This document shows, in pieces, positions 1 to 6,948 of a stretch of DNA of 64,000 nt (its first letter is position 1; every line of letters starts with the position of its first letter). The stretch lies in NCBI RefSeq assembly GCF_900111005.1, contig NZ_FOFV01000001.1, positions 868,001 through 932,000 of the forward strand, read 5' to 3'. The notes beneath the pieces were generated by a model. The model had not been told where the DNA came from. It searched no databases and saw only the letters and a program-made list of their open reading frames with translations. The position numbers were made by a program, and so were the translations under genes. Source of the stretch: Lentzea albida. GTDB lineage: Bacteria > Actinomycetota > Actinomycetes > Mycobacteriales > Pseudonocardiaceae.

Positions 1-763
1 TCGAACACCGCACGTCAGCGACGTGGTCGAGCAGCGGGGTGTCCGGTTCGTGGCCGATCGCGGACATGACCGGCGTGCGGCACTGGGAGACCGCGCGGCA
101 CAGCGCCTCGTCGGAGAACGGCAGCAGGTCCTCCACGCTGCCGCCGCCGCGGGCGATGATGATCACGTCGCACTCCGGATCGCGTTCCAGAGTGGACAGT
201 GCGGTCATCACCTGCGTGACGGCGGTGGGGCCCTGCACGGCGACGTTGATGACGCGGAAGTGCGCGCCGGGCCACCGGTTCCGGGCGTTCGTGAGCACGT
301 CCCGCTCGGCCGCCGACGCGCGACCGGTGATGAGCCCGATCTTGTTCGGCAGGAACGGCGGGCGGCGCTTGCGGCGCGGGTCGAACAGGCCCTCGGCGTG
401 CAGCAGCTTGCGCAGCCGTTCCATGCGCGCCAGCAACTCGCCGATGCCGACGGCGCGGATGTCGTCCGCTCGCAGGCTCAGCGTGCCGCGGTTCGGGTAG
501 AAGCTGATCTTGCCGTGCGCGATCACCCTGCTGCCCTCGGTGAGCTGCAGCTCGCGGACCATCGACGCGTTGGCCGTGATCGACATGGACATGTCGACGC
601 TCGGGTCGCGCAGCGTCAGGAACGCCGTCGAGCTGCGCGCGTTGAGCTGCGTGACCTGGCCCTCGACCCAGACGTCGCCGAGCCGGTTGATCCAGTCGAG
701 CAGCTTGCGGGCGACCGTCCGCACCGGCCACGGGTTCTCCGGCGTGGATTTCGCTTCAGTCAC
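1..763 (-). CDS. xseA: Exodeoxyribonuclease VII large subunit, 3'-truncated by window edge
   Basis: Large subunit of exonuclease VII, which degrades single-stranded DNA to oligonucleotides together with the small subunit XseB. The reverse strand encodes an N-terminal OB-fold region followed by the conserved [14 protein letters not shown] and [10 protein letters not shown] motifs of the catalytic domain near the window edge. The start is GTG at 763-761, overlapping the stop of the upstream gene by 4 bases (GTGA), which implies translational coupling. About 254 codons are present; the C-terminal half and probably xseB lie to the left of the window. The same order (xseB, xseA, lipid-droplet protein, divergent ispH) is known from mycobacteria, supporting the call. 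Confidence 0.93.
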   Translation of the reverse strand, partial: MTEAKSTPENPWPVRTVARKLLDWINRLGDVWVEGQVTQLNARSSTAFLTLRDPSVDMSMSITANASMVRELQLTEGSRVIAHGKISFYPNRGTLSLRADDIRAVGIGELLARMERLRKLLHAEGLFDPRRKRRPPFLPNKIGLITGRASAAERDVLTNARNRWPGAHFRVINVAVQGPTAVTQVMTALSTLERDPECDVIIIARGGGSVEDLLPFSDEALCRAVSQCRTPVMSAIGHEPDTPLLDHVADVRCS

Positions 764-1254
764 GACTGCGCTTTCACCGTCGCGATCCGGCGGTTGAGCA
801 TCCCGACGAACTCAGGCCGCGACTCGTGCGCCTTCTCGTAGCGCAGGAGCTCCTCGAGCTGCTCGGCGTCGAGGTTGCGCAGCCGCGCGCGGAGCTGGGC
901 AATCGACAGCTCGTCGTAGGACGGCAGGAACACGGGCACGTCGGCGATGGCGCGTTCCTCCTCCTCCCACGGGTCGTCGGCGGGAGTTTCCTGAGAAGTC
1001 GTGACGGGCGTCTCGTCCTCGTCGAAGGTCGCCCACTCCGGTTCTTCCTCGGCGGGGCGCAGTCCGGAGAGGACGTCGTCGCCCTTGATGGCGAGTTCGG
1101 TCACATGCTGCTGCACGCGCATCGAGAGCTGCATCGCCTCGCTGACCACCGTCAACGGGAGTCCGGCGAGCTGCTGGGGCAGCCTGCGGGCCTGTTCGAG
1201 GGCGGTCACGGCGAGGCCGGCGGCGACGCGGACACCCAGTGGCAGTGGCTTCAT
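760..1254 (-). CDS. Lipid droplet-associated protein (Rv1109c-like)
   Basis: A 164-residue protein beginning [14 protein letters not shown] with an amphipathic/hydrophobic N-terminal third (residues 1-45), an acidic middle ([13 protein letters not shown]) and a helical C-terminus ([21 protein letters not shown]). Actinobacterial proteins at this locus, between xseA and divergent ispH, are annotated as lipid droplet-associated proteins. I recognise it by arrangement and N-terminal character, not by a catalytic motif. The ATG at 1254-1252 matches the expected N-terminus. It overlaps xseA by 4 bases and is separated from ispH by a 63-bp divergent promoter region containing inverted repeat GGTCCTA/TAGGACC (1255-1296). 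Confidence 0.75.
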   Translation of the reverse strand: MKPLPLGVRVAAGLAVTALEQARRLPQQLAGLPLTVVSEAMQLSMRVQQHVTELAIKGDDVLSGLRPAEEEPEWATFDEDETPVTTSQETPADDPWEEEERAIADVPVFLPSYDELSIAQLRARLRNLDAEQLEELLRYEKAHESRPEFVGMLNRRIATVKAQS

Positions 1255-1317
1255 GGTCCTAAGCCTGCCGCAACCGCGTCTGAAATGCCTAGGACCGGGC
1301 CTGGGTACCCTGAGGGC

Positions 1318-2262
1318 ATGCCCAAGCGAGTCCTGTTGGCGAAGCCGCGTGGTTACTGCGCGGGCGTTGATCGTGCCGTCGAGACGGTCGAGCTCGCCCT
1401 CGAGAAGTACGGCGCACCTGTCTACGTGCGCAAGGAGATCGTCCACAACAAGTACGTCGTGGAGACGCTGTCCGACCGCGGTGCCATCTTCGTCAACGAG
1501 ACGGACGAGGTGCCCGAGGGCGCGCTCGTGGTGTTCTCGGCGCACGGCGTGTCGCCCGCCGTCCACGCGGAGGCCGAGCAGCGCTCGCTGCGCACGATCG
1601 ACGCCACCTGCCCGCTGGTGACGAAGGTCCACAAGGAAGCGGTGCGGTTCGCCAAGGAGGACTACGACATCCTCCTGATCGGCCACGAGGGCCACGAGGA
1701 GGTCGAGGGCACCGCCGGTGAGGCGCCGGACCACGTCCAGCTCGTCGACACCGCCGAGGACGCCGCCACCGTCGAGGTGCGCGACCCCTCCAAGGTCATC
1801 TGGCTGTCGCAGACGACGCTCTCGGTCGACGAGACCATGGTGCGCGTGCGCCAGCTCAAGGACCGCTTCCCCGAGCTGCAGGACCCGCCGTCCGACGACA
1901 TCTGCTACGCCACCTCGAACCGCCAGACCGCGGTGAAGACGATGGCGCCGTCGTGCGACCTCGTGCTCGTGGTGGGCTCGAAGAACTCCTCCAACTCCGT
2001 GCGGCTGGTCGAGGTGGCGCTGCAGCACGGCGCCAAGGCCTCGTACCTCATCGACTACGCCAAGGAGGTCGACCCGGCGTGGCTCGAGGGCGTCGAGACC
2101 GTCGGCGTGACGTCCGGTGCGTCGGTGCCGGACCTGCTGGTGATGGAGCTGCTGAAGTACCTGGAGACGCAGGGGTACGGCGAGGTCGAGGAGATCACCA
2201 CGGCCAACGAGAAGATCGCGTTCTCGTTGCCGCGTGAGCTCCGCAAGGACCTCGTGCGCTAG
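1318..2262 (+). CDS. ispH: 4-hydroxy-3-methylbut-2-enyl diphosphate reductase
   Basis: IspH/LytB, the last enzyme of the MEP isoprenoid pathway, reduces HMBPP to IPP and DMAPP with a [4Fe-4S] cluster. The protein has 314 residues, a normal length. The three cluster-ligand cysteines are visible: C14 (PRGYCAGV), C98 (DATCPLV) and C196 ([10 protein letters not shown]). The HGVSP and TSGASVPD motifs are also present. The ATG follows a TACCCT -10-like hexamer (1306-1311) by only 6 bases and has no ribosome binding site, so the mRNA is probably leaderless. A strong bidirectional terminator follows the stop. It is divergent from the lipid-droplet protein gene. Confidence 0.97.
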   Translation: MPKRVLLAKPRGYCAGVDRAVETVELALEKYGAPVYVRKEIVHNKYVVETLSDRGAIFVNETDEVPEGALVVFSAHGVSPAVHAEAEQRSLRTIDATCPLVTKVHKEAVRFAKEDYDILLIGHEGHEEVEGTAGEAPDHVQLVDTAEDAATVEVRDPSKVIWLSQTTLSVDETMVRVRQLKDRFPELQDPPSDDICYATSNRQTAVKTMAPSCDLVLVVGSKNSSNSVRLVEVALQHGAKASYLIDYAKEVDPAWLEGVETVGVTSGASVPDLLVMELLKYLETQGYGEVEEITTANEKIAFSLPRELRKDLVR

Positions 2263-2274
2263 AGCGGAGATGTG

Positions 2275-2310
2275 CGAAGGGCCGCCACCGGGATCGGTGG
2301 CGGCCCTTCG
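2275..2310. terminator. Bidirectional hairpin terminator between ispH and DUF6542 gene
   Basis: A 15-bp perfect stem (CGAAGGGCCGCCACC pairing with GGTGGCGGCCCTTCG) and a 6-nt loop lie between the convergent stops at 2262 and 2327. There is no long U-run, typical of actinomycete terminators. It can serve both directions. Confidence 0.85.
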
Positions 2311-2326
2311 GGCGTTCCGGGGCTTG

Positions 2327-3049
2327 TCAGCGGTCGTCGCGCGGCGGGCGGGGCCTGCGCTGGCCGGCCGGGCGTTCGCCGCGGGCACCGTCCGGGCGCG
2401 GGCGGCGGGCGGGCGCGCCCTCGGGACGCGGGCGACGCGCAGGGGCCCCCTCAGCGCGTTCCGGGCGGGGACGGCGCGGGCGCTCCTCTTCCTCCACCGG
2501 CTCCTCGCGGGGCCTGCGGACGGGCTTGGCGCGCCCCTTGACCTCCGCCTTGGCCTCGCGGACCTCGTCCTTGGACGGCCGGTTCGGGTTCTTCTGCAGG
2601 AAGATCCGCAGGATTCCGAGGCCGACCGTGACGGCGGTGGTGACGGCCATGACCGGGAAGCTGTCGATGAGCGGCTTGCCCAGGCCCAGCGCCATGGCGG
2701 ACAGGCCCGCCTTCTGCACGCCGCCGGTGAGCAGCACGAGGATCGGCACCGTGGCGGCGAGGACCAGCGGCGGCTGCACCATCGGCCCGAACAGGCTGCG
2801 GCGCTGCACCAGCAGGATCGCGGCCAGCGCGCCGAGGAAGAACACGACGTTGAACGTCCAGCCGACCGTCTTGCTGGAGTTGATGTCGATGAACGCGCCG
2901 ATGAACGCCGGGACCAGGGCAGCGAGGATCGCGGCCCACCACGGGATGCCCTTGAACTCGCCGAAGATGGCCCGGTAGTTCCACGGAACCGCGTCGTAGT
3001 CTTCGAGGTCGTCGTCGAAGGCTGCTGAACGCTCGCGCAACTCACTCAC
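2327..3049 (-). CDS. DUF6542 membrane protein with charged repetitive tail
   Basis: About 240 residues. Residues ~30-165 contain four to five hydrophobic helices (for example WWAAILAALVPAFIGAF and VVFFLGALAAILLV). The C-terminal third is extremely Arg/Pro/Glu-rich, with repeats of the type RRPRPEGAPA, and is presumably cytoplasmic and disordered. This corresponds to the DUF6542 protein next to ispH in actinobacteria (Rv1111c position). Function is unknown. I chose the GTG at 3049 (VSELRERS) over a GTG three codons upstream because it gives the usual MSELR-like N-terminus. It is convergent to ispH across the terminator. Confidence 0.75.
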   Translation of the reverse strand: MSELRERSAAFDDDLEDYDAVPWNYRAIFGEFKGIPWWAAILAALVPAFIGAFIDINSSKTVGWTFNVVFFLGALAAILLVQRRSLFGPMVQPPLVLAATVPILVLLTGGVQKAGLSAMALGLGKPLIDSFPVMAVTTAVTVGLGILRIFLQKNPNRPSKDEVREAKAEVKGRAKPVRRPREEPVEEEERPRRPRPERAEGAPARRPRPEGAPARRPRPDGARGERPAGQRRPRPPRDDR

Positions 3050-3138
3050 GACGCACACGGTAGCCGTTCGGCCATTCGGTGTTCGTCAGTCCGCAGCTTT
3101 CTCACCCAGAAGCAACCTGCGGGCACGCTGAGTGCGTT

Positions 3139-4050
3139 CTATGCGGACTGTTCGTCCGCCCTTCGGACCAACGGGAGGGGTGTAGGAGTGGCGGAAGCGT
3201 CCGTCAAGGGCTCCACGCTCGCCCGGAAACCCTCCAGCGCCTCCAGTTCCCGGCGCCGCGCGCTCAGGAAGCGCTGCAGGTGCGTGGTGGAGAGGTTGAC
3301 GGCCTCGATGGCGCTGTCGGCCGCCCGGTTCGCGCGGCCCGCGGACAGCCTGACCTGCTCGACGTCCTCGGCCAGCGCGCGTTCGGTGACCGCGAACATG
3401 GCGCTGGAGGCGATCACGGCGAACCCCGTCGGGCCGCACAGGAACACGCGGCGGTCGAGCAGCCAGCGCAGCAGTTCGGGGTCGGTGTCGAGGGCGGCGA
3501 CGACCGCGCCGTCGTTGGGGACGAACATGATCGTGCCGTAGATGGCGTCGGCCCAGCGCTGGTAGCCCTTGCCGGCCAGTTCGGCGGCGCGCGAACGGAT
3601 GTTGCGGACGTGCACGCGCAACGCGTCCTGGCGTTCCTGCGGGTCGTCCGTCTCGACGGCCTCGGCCCAGGTGGCCATGGACATCTTCGAGTCGACCGGG
3701 ACCGCGCGGCCGCCGCCGACGTTCAGCACCATGTCCGGCCGGACCGCGCCGCCGCCCGCCACGTCCGTCTGGAGCGTGTAGTGGAGGTTTTCCCTCAGAC
3801 CGAGGGCGCGCGCCGTTTCGACGAGCACCTGTTCGCCGAGTTCACCACGACCTGAGACGCTGGAGAACGCCACTTCGTAGCGTTGCAAAGCTTGCTGCTG
3901 CGTGTCGTAGCGCGCGCGTTCGACGTTGATGGCGGCCAGCGCCTCGTCGGTGCGCCGGACGCTGTCCTGGTACAGGCGCCAGACGAACAGCAGCGCCCCG
4001 GCGCTGACGAGCGCCAGGACGATCAGGGCGGTGATGATCACTGCGGTCAC
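3139..4050 (-). CDS. rmuC: RmuC-family DNA recombination protein (short form)
   Basis: RmuC limits recombination at inverted repeats and has a PD-(D/E)XK-like nuclease fold. The 303-residue protein has an N-terminal transmembrane helix (residues 2-26), a coiled-coil stretch (DSVRRTDEALAAINVERA) and the RmuC core with VRPDMVLNVGGGRAVPVDSK (residues ~103-122) and GYQRWADAIYGTIMFVP. It is clearly shorter than the 450-500 residue proteobacterial protein, lacking most of the long coiled coil. The start is GTG 4050. A TnpB element sits immediately upstream (stop at 4105), so the rmuC promoter region has been invaded or lies within 55 bp of the element. Confidence 0.85.
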   Translation of the reverse strand: MTAVIITALIVLALVSAGALLFVWRLYQDSVRRTDEALAAINVERARYDTQQQALQRYEVAFSSVSGRGELGEQVLVETARALGLRENLHYTLQTDVAGGGAVRPDMVLNVGGGRAVPVDSKMSMATWAEAVETDDPQERQDALRVHVRNIRSRAAELAGKGYQRWADAIYGTIMFVPNDGAVVAALDTDPELLRWLLDRRVFLCGPTGFAVIASSAMFAVTERALAEDVEQVRLSAGRANRAADSAIEAVNLSTTHLQRFLSARRRELEALEGFRASVEPLTDASATPTPLPLVRRADEQSA

Positions 4051-4260
4051 GGCACCGATGATGCTCCGTTACTCGAAATGCAGGCAAACGCAAGCCTGCT
4101 CTGTTCAAGTAGCCGTCACCTTGCGGTGTCGGCGTTGGCCCGGACCGGCGGGGTCGGGTCTTCCCGTGGCGATACCCGCTGCCCGCACGTGACGGGTCTG
4201 ACATGGGTTTCCATCGGGCTCGTTTACCGTCGCCCCGCAACTCGGGGAGGACGTACCGCC
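4050..4260 (-). ncRNA. Candidate right end / omegaRNA region of the TnpB element
   Basis: In IS200/IS605 and IS607 elements the guide (omega) RNA overlaps the 3' end of tnpB and runs into the element's right end. Here the region downstream of the tnpB stop carries a stem-loop, GCAGGC-8nt-GCCTGC (4080-4099), 5 bases past the stop. The exact right end and guide cannot be set without another copy or an empty site. This entry is inference from family knowledge plus the hairpin. Confidence 0.25.
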
Positions 4261-5478
4261 GGTGGCCTCGTCCACGAGCTGGGCGAGGTTGCGGGCGGCG
4301 TTGAGATCACGATCGAGCACCAGTGGGCACTTGTCGCAGTGGAACGTCCGTTCGGACAGGCGCAGTTTGGCTTTCACCGAGCCACATGCCGAACAGGTCT
4401 TCGAGGACGGATACCAGCGGTCCGCGATGTGCACCGTGCCACCGGTCCAAGCGGCTTTGTACTTGGTCTGGCGTAGAAGTTCACCCATACCGATGTCGGC
4501 AACGTGCCGGGCCAGTCGTCGGTTCTTGACCATCCCCGCGATGTGTAGATTCTCGACCACGATCGTGCCGTGGGTAGCGGCGAGGACCCTGGTGAGCTTG
4601 TGCAGGCCATCCCGCCGAGCGTTTGCGACGGCGGTGTGCAGCTTCGCGATGCGGGCCAGGGTGCGCCGCCACCGCCGCGAGGGCTGCCGCTGGACACGGC
4701 GGTCTGCGCCGATGCGGCGTGCGGCCTGGCGTTGCAGGCGGCGCAGCTCTCGTCGCATTCCGTCGAAATGACGCGGGTTGGCGATGACCTCGCCGGTCGA
4801 CAACACTGCAAGAGCCTTGATTCCCAGGTCGACGCCCACTACGGAGGCAGGTCGGGTCGGCGGTGGGTCGGCCCTTCGAATCTCGACCGAGAACGAGCAG
4901 AACCAGCGTCCGCTTTGATGGGTGACCGTGACAGAACGGATCCGGGCAGTGCCACGCTCGACGTGGCGAGCCAGCTTTCGGGTCGACTCGTGCGTGCGCA
5001 CCGCGCCGATGCGCGGCAGCTTCACATGTCGCCGGTCGCCGTTGACCAGACCGAAGGCGCCGGTTGTGAACCGGCAGGACAACGCTCGCCGTTTGCCCTT
5101 GAACCTCGGGAATCGCATCCTCGGACCGCGCCTGGCGCCGTTCTTCGAACCGTTCCAGTTGCCCAATGCCGTCGCCAGGTTCGCCAGCCCGGACGCATAG
5201 GCCTCTTTTGAGTTTTCGCCCCACCATGGCGCGATTTCGTCCTTCGCGTCGTTCCACAACTTTCGCAGGCCGTACGCAGACCACTGAACCGATGGCGTCA
5301 GCTCGGAATCCGGGATGCCGTACGAGGCTTCGGCCTTGCGTTGACCGAGCACAGCCTTCACCAGGGCCAGACCCCAGTTGTAAGCGAAGCGCTGCCCGCC
5401 ACAGTGCGATTGCAACGCCGCGACCTGTTCTGGAGCAGGGTCGAGTGCGAACCGGAATGCTTGGATCACGCTGCTCAC
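4080..5478 (-). mobile_element. Solo tnpB insertion element (IS605/IS607 group), boundaries approximate
   Basis: A transposon-derived segment holding one intact tnpB between rmuC and sbcD, at a point where mycobacterial relatives have no such gene. No intact tnpA (neither Y1 transposase nor serine recombinase) is present, so mobility would need a tnpA in trans. Base composition is slightly lower in GC than the flanks. Ends were not determined. Confidence 0.55.
4105..5478 (-). CDS. tnpB: TnpB RNA-guided endonuclease / transposase OrfB
   Basis: TnpB is the ancestor of Cas12: an RuvC nuclease guided by an omegaRNA from its own element. The 457-residue protein shows the N-terminal helix-turn-helix/REC region (FAYNWGLALVKA, residues 31-42), RuvC-I aspartate D217 (VVGVDLGIKALAV), RuvC-II glutamate E309 (IVVENLHIAGM), a zinc ribbon C362-x2-C365 and C381-x2-C384, and RuvC-III D391 (LDRDLNAARNL). 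All catalytic residues are intact. The start is GTG 5478; a second GTG at 5469 (MIQAFRFALDP) also fits the family N-terminus. The C-terminal ~50 residues after the RuvC-III helix are basic and low in conservation. It overlaps by 4 bases a short unclassified open frame upstream. Confidence 0.95.
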   Translation of the reverse strand: MSSVIQAFRFALDPAPEQVAALQSHCGGQRFAYNWGLALVKAVLGQRKAEASYGIPDSELTPSVQWSAYGLRKLWNDAKDEIAPWWGENSKEAYASGLANLATALGNWNGSKNGARRGPRMRFPRFKGKRRALSCRFTTGAFGLVNGDRRHVKLPRIGAVRTHESTRKLARHVERGTARIRSVTVTHQSGRWFCSFSVEIRRADPPPTRPASVVGVDLGIKALAVLSTGEVIANPRHFDGMRRELRRLQRQAARRIGADRRVQRQPSRRWRRTLARIAKLHTAVANARRDGLHKLTRVLAATHGTIVVENLHIAGMVKNRRLARHVADIGMGELLRQTKYKAAWTGGTVHIADRWYPSSKTCSACGSVKAKLRLSERTFHCDKCPLVLDRDLNAARNLAQLVDEATGGTSSPSCGATVNEPDGNPCQTRHVRAAGIATGRPDPAGPGQRRHRKVTAT

Positions 5479-5808
5479 CGGGCGACCTCATAGAGGTTCC
5501 CGTACTCCATAAGAATCTTGGCAACCTCGGCGTTGCGGAGACGAGGGGTCAGTGTGGGACGTCGCCCGGGCAATGCCACCTGGTTTCTCCATCTGACACT
5601 CTGCGCGCTCGCCAGCCATGCTCGCGGCTCCGCACTCGGCTGCAGCGCCCACTCGGCGAGCTTCACCCGCTCAGTCAAACACATGTTCGATCGCGGTGCT
5701 TGCGGTTCCGGGACTGTTCTTGGTCGCCGTGGAATGTTGAACTCGATCGGGTGACACGCCGGGAACCCTCCCGGAGATTTGTCGGACCCCGTCTCTACGG
5801 TTGGGGCC
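5479..5808. other. Intergenic region between tnpB and sbcD
   Basis: 330 bp without a convincing gene. It should contain the left end of the TnpB element and the sbcD promoter. A reverse-strand frame (5475-5684) encodes a 69-residue peptide starting MCLTERVKLAEWA; only its VKLAEWA stretch faintly recalls the N-terminus of IS607 TnpA, too little to call a pseudogene. A TACGGT hexamer at 5796-5801 lies 7 bases before the sbcD ATG. Confidence 0.5.
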
Positions 5809-6948
5809 ATGCGGATCCTGCACACCTCCGACTGGCACGTGGGGCGCACCTTCCACGGCCGCGACCTGCTCGTGGAGCAGGAGTCGGTGCTGAGCGGCCT
5901 CGCTGACCTGGTGTCCACCGAGAAGGTCGACGTCGTGGTCATCTCCGGCGACCTGTACGACCGGGCGGTGCCCTCGGCCGACGCGGTGGCGTTGTGCGCG
6001 CGGGTGCTGATGTGGATCAGGGCGGCCGGGGCGCGGATCGTGATCACGCCCGGCAACCACGACTCGGCGGCCCGCATCGGCGTGTTCGGGGAGTTCGCGG
6101 CGGCGGGCGGGCTGTACCTGCGCACGCAGATCTCGTTGCTGGACAAGCCGGTCGAGCTGGAGGACGAGCACGGGCCGGTCGCGGTGTACGGGATTCCCTT
6201 CCTGGAGCCCGAACCGGCGCGGCACGCGCTGGGCGTGGCGGACAAGGGTCACGCGCCCGTGCTCGGCGAGGCGATGCGGCGGATTCGCGCCGACCTGGCA
6301 TCGCGCGAGGCGCGGTCCGTGGTGCTGGCGCACGCCTTCGTGACGGGCGGGGCCCCTTCGGAGTCCGAGCGCACCATCGCGGTGGGCGGTGTGCAGGACG
6401 TGTCGATGCAGGTGTTCGCGGGCGTCGACTACGTGGCACTGGGGCACCTGCACGGGCCGCAGACGCTGGCGGAGAACCTGAGGTACTCGGGATCGCCGCT
6501 GGCGTACTCGTTCTCCGAGGCGCGGCATCGCAAGTCGGTGTGGCTGGTGGAGTTGGACGAAGGTGGCCTCGTCGGCGTGGAGCGGCGCGACCTGCCGGTG
6601 CCGCGGCAGCTCGCGGTGGTGTCCGGGACACTGGCGGACGTGCTGGAGGACCCGGCGCACAAGCCGCTGGAAGACCACTTCCTGTCGGTCGTGCTGACGG
6701 ACCAGGTGCGGCCGATGGACGCGTTGCGGCAGCTGCAGAAGCGGTTCGAGCACGCGGTGCACGTCGAGTGGCGGCCGGAGCAGGGCCCGCAGCACGACAT
6801 GACGTACGCGGAACGGGTGCGCGGTCGCACGGACGAGGAAGTGGCCTGCTGCTTCGTGTCCGACACGCGCGGCTCCGAACCGACGGTCGCGGAGATGGCG
6901 TTGTTGCGTGAGGCTTTCGCGTCGGTGGCGAGGGAGCAGGAGCAATGA
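5809..6948 (+). CDS. sbcD: Exonuclease SbcD, Mre11-type nuclease
   Basis: Nuclease subunit of the SbcCD (Mre11-Rad50) complex that opens DNA hairpins and processes double-strand breaks. Calcineurin-like metallophosphoesterase motifs are seen in order: D8/H10 (TSDWHVG), D48 (ISGDLYD), N83-H84 (PGNHD), a histidine in VLAHAFVTG and GHLHG near residue 215. The length of 379 residues is normal. The ATG at 5809 was preferred to an in-frame upstream ATG (5779) because it begins MRILHTSDWH exactly as in the family, and a TACGGT hexamer 7 bases upstream suggests leaderless transcription. It overlaps sbcC by 4 bases (ATGA). Confidence 0.96.
   Translation: MRILHTSDWHVGRTFHGRDLLVEQESVLSGLADLVSTEKVDVVVISGDLYDRAVPSADAVALCARVLMWIRAAGARIVITPGNHDSAARIGVFGEFAAAGGLYLRTQISLLDKPVELEDEHGPVAVYGIPFLEPEPARHALGVADKGHAPVLGEAMRRIRADLASREARSVVLAHAFVTGGAPSESERTIAVGGVQDVSMQVFAGVDYVALGHLHGPQTLAENLRYSGSPLAYSFSEARHRKSVWLVELDEGGLVGVERRDLPVPRQLAVVSGTLADVLEDPAHKPLEDHFLSVVLTDQVRPMDALRQLQKRFEHAVHVEWRPEQGPQHDMTYAERVRGRTDEEVACCFVSDTRGSEPTVAEMALLREAFASVAREQEQ

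Noticed and set aside
5475..5684. Reverse-strand 69-codon frame coupled to tnpB, possibly a tnpA (IS607 serine recombinase) remnant
   Set aside because: Only VKLAEWA resembles the IS607 TnpA N-terminus; no recombinase motif is found in any frame and there is no good ribosome binding site.
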